Shown here: positions 44,195 to 54,000 of the stretch, one piece after another
How positions within the stretch are numbered: the stretch's first letter is position 1
Layout of the letters: every line of letters begins with the position of its first letter
From: Pectinophora gossypiella
Lineage: Eukaryota; Arthropoda; Insecta; Lepidoptera; Gelechiidae
Direction: 5' to 3'
DNA length: 64,000 nucleotides
Assembly (NCBI RefSeq): GCF_024362695.1
Contig: NC_065426.1
Span: 6,292,236-6,356,235 of the forward strand
Position numbers and translations under genes: made by a program
The notes under the pieces: generated by a model
The model's input: only the letters and a program-made list of their open reading frames with translations
What the model was told of the DNA's origin: nothing
Database searches by the model: none

Positions 44195-44770
44195 TCGTTG
44201 CAGGGTGTCACATGTACCTTTCTTACTATAATACACCTTAATAATTATGTATGTGAATATCCTAATTAGGATAATTATAGATGTAAGCTTATGACAATGT
44301 TATGTTATGCTTCTTAAAAGTATCAAGAAAATTTTGTTGCCAATACAGTCTGGTGACAATATAACATAGTCGTATCAAAATTTTAAGACACTCACAAATT
44401 CGGCTTTAAACTGAAATGTTCTTTCACCGTCACACCTCTATATCACTTGCTACTTGACGACGCTCAGACGCACATTTATAACAATTCGCCAGCGTGATTA
44501 ATGTTTAAGAAATTGATATTTAATTGCCGGTTAAGAGTGTATATCGCGAATGGCGTGGCGTAGCGTGTTTCGGCGTTTAATGGCGTAATTTATGGCGTAT
44601 TCCTCGAGTGTTACTTGCGTGGTTTATACTGAGCGCTTGGGGTGGTAAATCTTAAACGAAATCCAAAGTTTGTTGGTTAATCTTTATCTTTATTTTCAAT
44701 TAATCAATCAATCAATCAATGAATAATACTTCATATTTTTTATTTAATTTTAAGCCGTATTTTTCCGAAT
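44195..44770. other. No recognisable feature
   Basis: AATC-rich stretch (AATCAATCAATC) near 44701; otherwise nothing. Confidence 0.4.
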
Positions 44771-44771
44771 T

Positions 44772-44975
44772 GTGACAAATGGGGCGCGCTGAGGGCTCTG
44801 CCCGAACTCGGTAAGTACAATGACAACAGGCCTGAGAGGGCCCAGTTGGGAGCGATCGTCGGATCAGAGAAGTCGTTGACCACGCCAGCGGGGTCGATAT
44901 CGGGATCCTGAAGGTGTTTGCTGACGCGAGCTGATGGCCTCTTCTAATATGGCTAGAAAATGGGGTCGTCAGGAT
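44772..44975 (+). repeat. Family F repeat
   Basis: ACAAATGGGGCGCGCTGAGG, AGCGGGGTCGATATCGGGAT. Confidence 0.65.
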
Positions 44976-44979
44976 CATT

Positions 44980-45265
44980 ATAGTACGTCCTTCACGAACG
45001 TGTGACGGCTCAATTCAAAGTTCTGACGTTATACACATTTTAAGAGCTAGAAGCTTAAATGTCCCGCTTTTATGATTGACGCTAATTATACCATCAGTTT
45101 ATGTACGGATTTAGTGTTTTGTCTTAGAATGGATGTTGTGGATAAACATTCCACTACGTTACCACAGATTACTTAATAGTTACTACGAAACAGATAAATC
45201 ACTCAGTGCAAAATTTGGCTTGGTCGCTAACTACATTAAAGACTATATCGCAAAGATACTAGATA
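44980..45265. other. No recognisable feature
   Basis: Nothing supported. Confidence 0.35.
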
Positions 45266-45267
45266 TC

Positions 45268-45402
45268 AATCAATCAACCTCAATCAACCAGAGGGGTATG
45301 GAGCATACTTCACCAGGCTGCTCCACTGTGGGTTGGTAGAAGAGTTTTTTTTACGGCTAATAGCCAGGACCACCAGCTTGACGTGCCCTCTGAAGCTTGA
45401 AC
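45268..45402 (-). mobile_element. Family X SINE-like repeat
   Basis: AATCAACCAGAGGGGTATGG, TGGAGCATACTTCACCAGGC, and a reverse core relative CCAGCTTGACGTGCCCTCTG. Confidence 0.6.
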
Positions 45403-45454
45403 TTGAATCAATGAGTTTGTTAAATATCCTTGATTTTAACGCGGTAAGAACCCG

Positions 45455-45850
45455 GTATTCGATTTACGCAACCTGAAGATTTGACAGCTCCGGTTTTTTA
45501 CAGAAGTCTTTGTCTGACCTTCCAACCCGTGAAGGGAAAACCAGCCCAACACAGGTTAGGTCATGTACCTCGGAAAATGCATTTCTCGGGAATGTGGGTT
45601 TCCTCGCGATGTTTTCCTTCACCGCTGAGCACATGATAACCTCAAATATGATCCAAACATAATTCGAAAACAAATTCGAGATACATAGACTGAGTTAGGT
45701 GATGGATTCGAACCTGCGACCTCAAGTGAGAGGCAAGCGTTCTACCAACTGGGATACCACGGCTCGCTTCTGTGAAAACCGGACCTGTCAAATATTGAGA
45801 TTAGGTAAGCGGACTCTGTGAAACGGGATAATGCTAGGGAGGTAATAACG
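45455..45850. mobile_element. Inverted pair of family H SINEs
   Basis: 45455-45764 (-) is nearly whole with head GAACCTGCGACCTCAAGTGA on +. 45768-45850 (+) is a 3' part (CCGGACCTGTCAAATATTGA). They lie head to body. Confidence 0.65.
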
Positions 45851-46125
45851 TATCTACAACGCCGTTCGGACGCTTTTTTTAGGGAAGCTCCTTAGCGATT
45901 ATGAGTCTATTTGTGTATAGGATGTCAGTGCTGTAAGTGCGAGTATGTAATCCGCGCTGGAATAATGGTGCATTGTGGATCGAGAAGCCAGATATGCTTG
46001 GCAGCCGGCCTGTTGTGTGCTTGCTTGCCAAACGATGTCCGCCCAAGTGTTACTTGATAAACCCATTGTTTGTACGGCCGAGGTTTGCGGAATAATACAA
46101 AATATTAGCCTAAAAGCAAAAAGAA
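45851..46125. other. No recognisable feature
   Basis: The frame from 45975 runs into the LINE remnant and is not a gene. Confidence 0.35.
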
Positions 46126-46186
46126 GTACCTATATAAAGCGATGGTTGGTGGTAGGTCTGGCAGAGGAACACCTAGAAGGACGTAC

Positions 46187-46606
46187 TGTTCGTTAATTCC
46201 TTCGATAGCCAGAGCTAGAGACTAAATCCATGGCTGGTAAGGTGGTCAGTGCAACACAAATCACAGCATGAAATAAGAAGGCCACCAACCTGACTGCTGC
46301 TGCGCCGGGCTCCAAACCACGGGACCGAGATACCTATACCGCCGACAGTTCCTTGTTGTATTCACCAACTTAACACTCAGCTGAGTTGAATTAGATATTG
46401 TCCAACATTAATAACACAATTTCCGATAGATTAAACAGTTTCTTCACAATAAATTCACAGCAAACAAATTATCCGTGGTGAACCCCGTGGTCGGCGCGAA
46501 CAGAGTGACGCCATATTGGTTTCGACCAATAGCGTGGAATGCCGCGGCTCGCATAAGTCGAGGCGGCAGATTCAAATTTCAGCCATGAGTATAGTTTGCG
46601 TGCACA
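46187..46606. mobile_element. Solo LTR with 5-bp target duplication
   Basis: Starts TGTTCGTTAATTCC and ends GCGTGCACA, the TG...CA form. CGTAC is directly repeated at 46182-46186 and 46607-46611. Removing it restores the LINE frame. An AATAAA lies near 46449. Length 420 bp, unrelated to the LTR at 60829 as far as I can see. Confidence 0.75.
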
Positions 46607-46721
46607 CGTACATTGACCAAATTGGAAATGTCCTTAGGAAAGATCCAATACGATATTCTCTGAACCGGCGCGGCGTGCGTGTATGAAACAATTGATTAAT
46701 TTATTTGTACATTTTTTTCTA

Positions 46722-46845
46722 TACCCAAAGGTTGCCTGGAAGAAATTGCTGCATGAGCAATAAGGCCGCCTGTTGTGCTTTTCTGTAACATGTCAGCCTT
46801 ATCTCTGTATTTTGTGTCCGTTGTGCTCAATAAATTATTTTATTT
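46722..46845 (+). repeat. Family S LINE-type 3' tail
   Basis: ACCCAAAGGTTGCCTGGAAG, GCAATAAGGCCGCCTGTTGT, GTGCTCAATAAATTATTTTA. Inserted in the family N LINE. Confidence 0.65.
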
Positions 46846-46949
46846 ACCTATATATGAATGTGGAGGAAGCAAGACAAGTGTGTCAGGATCGAAGCAAATG
46901 GAATTCCATTGACTCTGCCTACCCTGTTGGGCAATAGGCGTGAGTTTAT

Positions 46950-47715
46950 GTTTTATGTCTTAGCCGCCTAAGTACAAAACGGAGACTAAAAATAATAAGT
47001 ACTTGGTTTAAAATGTCCTCCGCGCCGTTAGGTCCACAAATTGTAAAGGAACTTCTTTTTTGGTGTGACTGGTGGACTTACGTGTTGGACGTACAGCCCA
47101 ACGGCACTCGGAATGTTTCCATCTTAAGACTTCATAATCAAAAGTGGCTGCAAGTTGTCGTCTGCTTTTTTGTGGCTGCCAACCCCATTAGGGACTCCGG
47201 GCGTGAGTTATGTGTGCGCACTCAAAACAAAAAGGAAATAGCCCGATACAATTCGCACTTGTGTATTTAAAACTCGCCACCAATTACAACCGCAAACAAA
47301 AGCAAAACTGTAGCAATTTTTGTCACCAAAAAACGACTTTTCATTTCACTCTTCCCGTTATATTTTCTGCTACAAAAAGCGGAACGGAGAACAAAGGGAA
47401 TAGAACTGGCACCTGCAAAAATACCACTAATGGTTGGTGTTAATAAAAAGCAGGTGAATTTACAGTTTTTATCAAGAAAACGCCATCGCTAGAAGAAACT
47501 GATTGAATTCCAAATTGCTGCTTCAGATGGCTTTTACACTGTCAGACTTTATCCTTTTCATATTCATATTCATTTATCATAATAATTCGTATTACATGTC
47601 ATAATATCGTATATAATCTATATTACATTCTACAAGTAGAATAAGGTCATTAGGTATCATTACACATTAAAAAAAAAAAAAAAAACTCCTATAGTACATA
47701 CAGGAATAATCGTCG
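46950..47715. other. No recognisable feature
   Basis: Frames of 77-85 codons at 47.0-47.4 kb show no motif; a 17-A run lies at 47670. Confidence 0.4.
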
Positions 47716-47721
47716 GTTGGA

Positions 47722-48055
47722 GTCACGCCACATTTAAATGAAATTGTCTAAACCCGTCCTCTACGTGTTGGCTTCGGCTCCACGCACGCCTTCTAAAAGT
47801 CCGGGACCGGGAAAGGTCACAGGGACTGTAACCTGGAACCTGACAGAAGGCAGCAGTATTGTCAGTACTATTCAGAGGCGAAGGACAGGAGTCCTAGTAT
47901 GGCTTTGTATTAGACTACTCTGGGCGCTATCCCACTTGTGTCAGACAGAGTATTGCGGGGCGGAAGCAAAGCACTGCCCTATTTTTCCCTAAAAAAGTAG
48001 CATGGAAAATGCTGCACCGACAAGAGCGTGGCTCTTAAATTAACGATGATGACAG
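47722..48055. repeat. Family T (-) joined to family E (+)
   Basis: 47722-47808: GTCACGCCACATTTAAATGA, CTACGTGTTGGCTTCGGCTC (T reversed). 47815-48055: CTGACAGAAGGCAGCAGTAT to AGAGCGTGGCTCTTAAATTA, the fullest + strand family E copy. Confidence 0.65.
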
Positions 48056-48059
48056 TAAT

Positions 48060-48535
48060 AAAAAAGTAATTCTTAAATATTAAAATAAAATTAAGAAATA
48101 AATTCGTTATATGAATATCGTTTTACTCGTATTTTGGATATTGATTACAATGTAGGTAATAGAATACCAATGCGGCCAAGTATTTAATGCCATTTGCGGC
48201 AAATCTAGCAATAGTCACGTCAAAAAAATATTAGTTACCAATTTAAACATACATATTCGTAAACTCACGCATGGAATCCCAAATGGGGTAAGCAAAGCCA
48301 CAAATAACAATTTGTTGCCAGTTTTGATCCGAAATCCGTATGGCGACAGAAGATCAACCCATCCTCAATATGGTCGGCCATGTTTAGAAAGAACACAATT
48401 ACAATAGCCATGCTAAAACAATACCGAATGATTATTTTTTAAATCATAACATATATAACATAACACACGCATAACATACTTTCAGAGGTATGTGACCTAA
48501 CAAAAGGAACCATTGAAGACTTCTTCCTTCTGTAG
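48060..48535. other. Mostly unassigned
   Basis: A reverse family F scrap at 48180-48222 (TGCCATTTGCGGCAAATCTA). Confidence 0.4.
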
Positions 48536-48539
48536 GCAG

Positions 48540-48895
48540 AAGGCAGGAGGGAAACCACTGCCCTATTTTTCCCTAAAAAGTAGCATGAAGGATACTACAC
48601 CGACAAGAGCGTGGCTCTTAAATTAGTGATGTGTGATGTGTGACCTAACCTATACAGACCTATTGGTCCGGTTTTCCTTTCGTGGGTTGGAAGGTCAGAC
48701 AGGCAGTCGCTTCTGTAAAAAACCGGTTCACCAGTTCGGTCTTCAGGTTAGGTAAACGGACCCTTTGAAAAACGGGATAACACTAGGAGATAATATAACA
48801 CTTAACATAAGCTCACGATAAAATCTCAATGGGGTAGTCAGAGGTACATCCATCGCAAGATGAACTTAGTACCCATATCTCTCCGAGCTTTTTGT
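48540..48895. repeat. Families E (+), H (+) and G (-) in series
   Basis: 48540-48625 E (AAGAGCGTGGCTCTTAAATT), 48640-48790 H 3' part (GTCAGACAGGCAGTCGCTTC), 48790-48895 G (GTACATCCATCGCAAGATGA). Confidence 0.6.
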
Positions 48896-48899
48896 ATAA

Positions 48900-49160
48900 G
48901 TATTTTAAAATCGGTTGGTGTAAATCCCTAGTCTGTAACAAGAGAGGAACGTTAGCGCGTATTTGCATAGCGTCGGATCGCGAGACGCTACGCTATCTTC
49001 TGGAGACGATCCAACACTCATTACTCCATTCGATGGTAATCCCACTGATTCCGCTCCACTGTCTCACTATGTATACCCTTAGCTGATTTATTTTTTTAAT
49101 TTACTTCGCTTTGTTACGGATTGGAAGATTTGTACGCTTAAGGCATAGAATAAGGAATCA
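48900..49160. other. No recognisable feature
   Basis: Nothing supported. Confidence 0.35.
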
Positions 49161-49162
49161 TA

Positions 49163-49449
49163 CTGCATATAGAATGACAACTCTCCGCTCCCCACCAGTG
49201 GCTGAACTAGGTTTATTTCACCCTCCTTGGTCTTACTTTAATCTTCAATCATACGGCGTCAGACGTCACACACGCCCTCGTGTACGATAACGTAAATGTG
49301 TAGTGTTTAAAACGAGGTGTTTGTCGTACATGACATCTGTGTGTGTAAAGTCTGACGCACATACGATTGAAGACTAAAGTAAGACCGAGGGGGTGAGGTA
49401 AACCTAGCCCAGCCGCAGGTGGGGACCGGAGAGTTGCCGTTCTATACGT
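49163..49449. mobile_element. Family Q long-TIR MITE
   Basis: The left arm 49163-49277 (GAATGACAACTCTCCGCTCC, GGTCTTACTTTAATCTTCAA) is mirrored by 49338-49449 (TTGAAGACTAAAGTAAGACC, GGAGAGTTGCCGTTCTATA). Arms about 110 bp with scattered mismatches around a 60-bp centre. Single arms occur at 8893 and 35531. Confidence 0.75.
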
Positions 49450-49687
49450 AGCTAAACTTTAAATATTCCGCAGCTAAACAATAGTATCTGAAGCTTATAT
49501 AAATAACAAGCGCATTGTGTTCAAAACGGTTCTAATAATAACGACAATGTTACGCCAGTTATCTCATCCGCCCGATAATGCAGCGCAACTTCCTCTTCTA
49601 TGCGTGTGCGTTACCAGAGCACTGCCACAGCTCGAATTTTATCATCTTAAGCCAGTCGCACTTTGCTGCGTTTCGTCTGTAGAAAAT

Positions 49688-49856
49688 TTTATGTTTTTTT
49701 TTTTTTCAAAGAACGCCTAGGGCCTTGTGCTGAGCTTTTTCTTGCAGCTTCTTTTCCCCGTCTACATAGGTTGTGAGAAGCTGAAGTAGTTTTAGACGGA
49801 TAAAACGTTCGTTGTACAAAAAAAAAGACGCATTTTTTTATATTATATCTATGTTA
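49688..49856 (+). repeat. Family D repeat
   Basis: AGAACGCCTAGGGCCTTGTG, GTGAGAAGCTGAAGTAGTTT. Confidence 0.65.
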
Positions 49857-49859
49857 CCT

Positions 49860-50210
49860 ACTGTTTGTCCGCAAGTAGTTAATACTATTTGCGGCATAGA
49901 TTTGATGTAGATACAAAAAAGTACTGTCAAAAAAGGACACATACAAACGCACAGATCAATCCTAACCTTAAAAATACCTTCTAGATGCGAGTTAGATAGT
50001 GTCTATCCTAGTATTATATTATATTAATTCTATTTGTTGTTAGTTAGTTCTATTTTGGACTAAGTTGGTGGCCGACTTCGGATAGGGACCCAGACCTACA
50101 TGTTATAACGCCGAACCCTTGCCCAGGGATACGAGTGAAGACCTCAACGGTTCAGAGGCTGAAATGGTTGCAGATCGGTACGGCAATGCAGGACGGAAGG
50201 GGCAAGGGAC
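49860..50210. other. Mostly unassigned
   Basis: A possible LINE scrap around 50085-50210 (GGACCCAGACCTACATGTTA); no support for a gene. Confidence 0.35.
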
Positions 50211-50214
50211 AAGT

Positions 50215-50595
50215 CACAGGCGCCATCTCACTCGCGTCAGACAGAGTACTACGGGGCGGAAGGCAAGAGGGAAAACACTGCCCTATTTTACCCTAAAAAG
50301 TAGCGTGGAGAATGCTACACTGATAAGATCGCGGCTCTTAAATTAGTGATGAGTTCTAATTTTAACCAAATAGTTAATTATTGTACAATAATGATTTTAT
50401 AATGATTTTATTTTTTACATAATGGGTGTACACCCATAAAAAAAATCATAAAAAAAATCAAAAACAAAAAAAAAACATATATCTTACAAAGTATAAGTCT
50501 TTTCAGCAGAAGCAAGGGAGAAGTGTGTCAGGGTCGAAGCAAATGGAATTCCGTAGTCTTCTTTCTTACCCGTGGAAAATAGGCGTGTATGTATG
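50215..50595 (+). repeat. Family E and family N pieces
   Basis: 50215-50348: CGCCATCTCACTCGCGTCAG to CGCGGCTCTTAAATTAGTGA (E). 50505-50595: AGAAGCAAGGGAGAAGTGTG, AATGGAATTCCGTAGTCTTC (N). Confidence 0.6.
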
Positions 50596-50599
50596 TAGC

Positions 50600-50982
50600 C
50601 GGTGTTACTTGTACCAAACTAAATAACCTCGTATAATCCATTGTTTTATAAAAAACAACTTAATGGTGTTTTCACAGAGCATTACTGAACGAATCTAGTC
50701 ATAAATCTAGTCGTATCTCTATTACAAAAGTCGTACGTACCAAAAATAAAAAGTAAAAATAATAAAACAAAATTTTCGCCAAGCTTACCAACGTAACGCA
50801 CAACACTCGTATCGCGAAACTTCGTGGCTCACTCTGTAACTGTGGCTTATTGAAACAACTTTCTAGTTAATTTACAGTTACCACTAACATATCACTTCAG
50901 AATAAACAACTTTTGTGTTACAACTACAACTTCTGTTGTTACAACTAACAAATCACTTTAAAATCCACTCTAAAAGTTCAAA
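50600..50982 (+). promoter_or_regulatory. 5' flank and presumed promoter/5' UTR of the fusion gene
   Basis: Between the last LINE remnant (ends about 50595) and the start codon the sequence is AT-rich and free of recognisable repeats. Two similar blocks, ending TATCACTTCAGAATA (50889-50903) and ACAAATCACTTTAAAATC (50948-50965), and repeated ACAACT motifs sit in the last 100 bases. The first contains TCACTTCAG, a loose arthropod initiator-like context. I see no convincing TATA box. The transcription start cannot be fixed from sequence. Confidence 0.3.
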
Positions 50983-51064
50983 ATGGAACGTGTCGTGACA
51001 TTAATTTTGTGGCAACTTCTAATTAGCTGTGTGTTTGCAGAGAATTTTACTTTTACCTATCCTA
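50983..51064 (+). CDS. Exon 1: start codon and signal peptide
   Basis: The exon encodes 27 residues. A short charged start (MERVV) is followed by a hydrophobic core (TLILWQLLISCVFA), giving a probable signal-peptidase cut after A19. The mature N-terminus then begins E-N-F-T, with a sequon at N21. The donor is A|GTAAGT, close to consensus. The last base A joins TG of exon 2 to make a second Met codon (residue 28). This start is preferred because exon 2 alone has no ATG and an extracellular two-domain protein needs a leader. Confidence 0.8.
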
Positions 51065-54000
51065 GTAAGTGGTGTAAACAAATTCATGAGAATGCTTTCT
51101 TGCATGCTAATCAAATCAATACCTGAGCGGTGGGCACGGATTGGATGCCTCATGACGGGTACAGGCGTCGTGGTAGACCTCGAAAGAGATGGCTTGACGA
51201 TTTGGACGCTTGCTGGAGTACGCACAGGACCGCAAAAAATGGAAAGAAGAAGGGGAGGCTTTTGCCCAGAAGTCGGATCTTATAGGCAAGATTAGATTAG
51301 AAGCAAGCCATACTTTCTGGTCACACACTTAATGGACAGAAAGGTCGTAACCCCCGTACTTAACGTTCTAAATCTAACAGAACTTCTATGCATGTCGTTT
51401 TAAATTTTGCAGTAACGACAGAACGGTTAAGACTGTGTTAACACAGGTATGTTTCTGTGTAAAACGTCACCGATGCGAACGTCAACGGCTGTAGACGTTC
51501 GAGTCACTATGTATTTACTGATGATGTAGTAGTAATATGTAGATCCTGTGCCGACAGAACGTTCACATCCGTCTATATACAAAATACTTGTGTCAAAACA
51601 GAGTTAAAACTGTCCATCAACGTGTTAAGGAATTTGATTTAGAGGTAAGGACTTTGCATCGTGTTACTGAAAGAGAATAGATTGTTGAGATGTAGTACAC
51701 ACACATATCTACGCACAACGAACGAACTCGAAATTTACCTACCTGATACCTGTACCTGTGTGTGTGTGTACCTGTCTGTCTGTGTCTGTGGTAAATCTAC
51801 AATACAAGCAACTTACGCTACATTATGATATAATTATAATTATTCCTCGATTATTTTAATGAACGTGTAATTTCAGCTCAAAACTCCGCTAACACCAAAA
51901 CTTGAGTAATTAAATGTTATAATGTGTATTGGTATTAATTCTCCTTTCGAGTAAATCAAACACGTTTGCTTACATTATTCAATCTAAGTTTAAATTAATT
52001 GCTAACACGCATCTATAAAATGAATCGCATAATCCTTTCCATGATATGAATATTATTCGCGTTTGCGTTACTAAACTACACTATACAGGGTGTTAGTGAC
52101 ATCGTAACGAAAACTTTGAGGGATGATTCAGACCATGATTCTGAGTTGATATCAAATGGAATTTTCCGTCGCAAAAGTATGGAACTAAAAATAATTTGAA
52201 AAACCTAAAAAAAAACATGAATGTTTTAACGGAAAATTCCTGATATAAACTCAGAATGATGGTCTGAATCATCTCCCTTAGTATTCATTACGATGTCACT
52301 AACACCCTGTATAAAAATATAAGTTTAAAAACTAAACCCGAACTAGGTACGAAAAAATCACGCTCTAAAACGTATGAAACTAGAAAATACGTATTTGTGA
52401 CTTTGCCGTATTCGGGTTTTAGTTTTTAAACTTATATTTTTATTTATATTATTTTGGGATCTTATTTATTAAGATAACGTGCTTTCGATACGTGTATTAT
52501 GCAAGATTTAGAGATTAAATCCGGAACGTGTCAGAGTAGTTATGTTAAATAAGTCTTAATAATAATATAATTAAGTATATAAATATTTGCACACCTGCTT
52601 GCAGGTTGAATATATGCACTGTTTTACTTAGAATAAGATCTTTAACTTTGTGTTCTTGTAAATAAATGATTAATTATGATTATTCAACGTAATTATCGAG
52701 TAAATACAAAGAAACCCGCTAGTAAAAGCTAGTAATATGTACATTTTTTAAATGTGCAAATTAAGCCCTTTTATTTTGATACCCAAAACAGAATAATAAT
52801 GAGTGGAAGATGTGTTGCGTCTGGATGTAATAACAAGATCATATTTATAGCCAAAAACAAAGATAAGAATCGCAAATGACTGTGATAATTTTTGTCACTT
52901 TGTACACTTTGTATTAATTTAGTTTTAACTTTACACTTATATTTGTACTATATTTTATATTATTTTAACGATTTAAAATTATGTATTTATTTCTCCAATG
53001 TGTGGGTAGCCTTTTTACCTGAATAAAGAAATTATTATTATTATTATAGTATATTTTCTATTCTCCCTTTTAAGGGGTAGTTTATACCCACTACCTACAC
53101 GGGCCTTAACTAAGTGCAGTGGGGTCGAGGTTATTTGATGAAATGGTGGGCGAAGTAAGAAACTTTCGGGTTATGCGACAGGTATTTAATATTGCAGCTT
53201 TTTGTATGGTGGTAATTATATAGGATGGTATATCAAGGGTTTTTAAACTGTTATATTATTATTATTATAATATGTATGTTAATCCATGAAATTAAATTGT
53301 TAAACGAAGAGAACATTGTACCATCTATTTGCAATTTTGATAAGAATATTTGATTTGATTTAAGACAATGTTCTATTTAAGTGTAAGCAGTTTTGTTTAA
53401 ATTTAAAAGATTATTTTTTGTAACATTACTAGTAAGTACTTCACACACGTCCTAAGTGGAGTCGTACTAAGTGTGTTTTATCGTTTGAAACTTATTTTAA
53501 TTATATTTCGCTCATTTTAATTTAGTTTTAACATTATAAGCTGTCCTATATTTTTGTCCAGAGAGGAAACTTAGATAGTATGCACTAACCTGGGGCGTTA
53601 AAAGGGCCACATCGAAGTAATTCATCAAAAATGCAATAAGTATTGCTATTTGACATTTGTTTGCAATGCGCACTTACTTATGTCGAATTGCAATATTGCA
53701 TTTTTAGATGAATTGCTTCGAAGTGGCCTTTTTAACCCCTAATTGAACACGATTCTTCCGATACAGGCCTCGTCTAGTTTAAGAGTTATAGATTTTCAGA
53801 TAAACTTTTAACATTAAAAAAGTAAACCTAAAATTCAAATTCAAATGTATTTATTACAATAAAAATTGTAATAAATATTCTGTCAACAATTTTTATTCTT
53901 TTTTCATGAATATTTTTATGTTTTATTTTAACGTTATTATTTAATTCCAGTGGCATTGCGTTGTAAGGAACACCTCTGCCAGCACGGTTACAGCTACGAA

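Larger units (their letters stand above)
46130..46945 (+). pseudogene. Family N LINE C-terminus split by two insertions
   Basis: Part 1 (46130-46186) reads G-G-R-S-G-R-G-T-P-R-R-T-Y; part 2 (46612-46700) continues I-D-Q-I-G-N-V-L-R-K-D-P-I-R in the same frame once the LTR and one target copy are removed; part 3 (46854-46945) holds GGAGGAAGCAAGACAAGTGT and the K-W-N-S-I-like end. Insertions: a solo LTR (46187-46606) and a family S tail (46702-46853). Confidence 0.7.

Noticed and set aside
47013..47443. Two overlapping frames of 77-85 codons
   Set aside because: No motif, no splice context, no similarity that I recognise.
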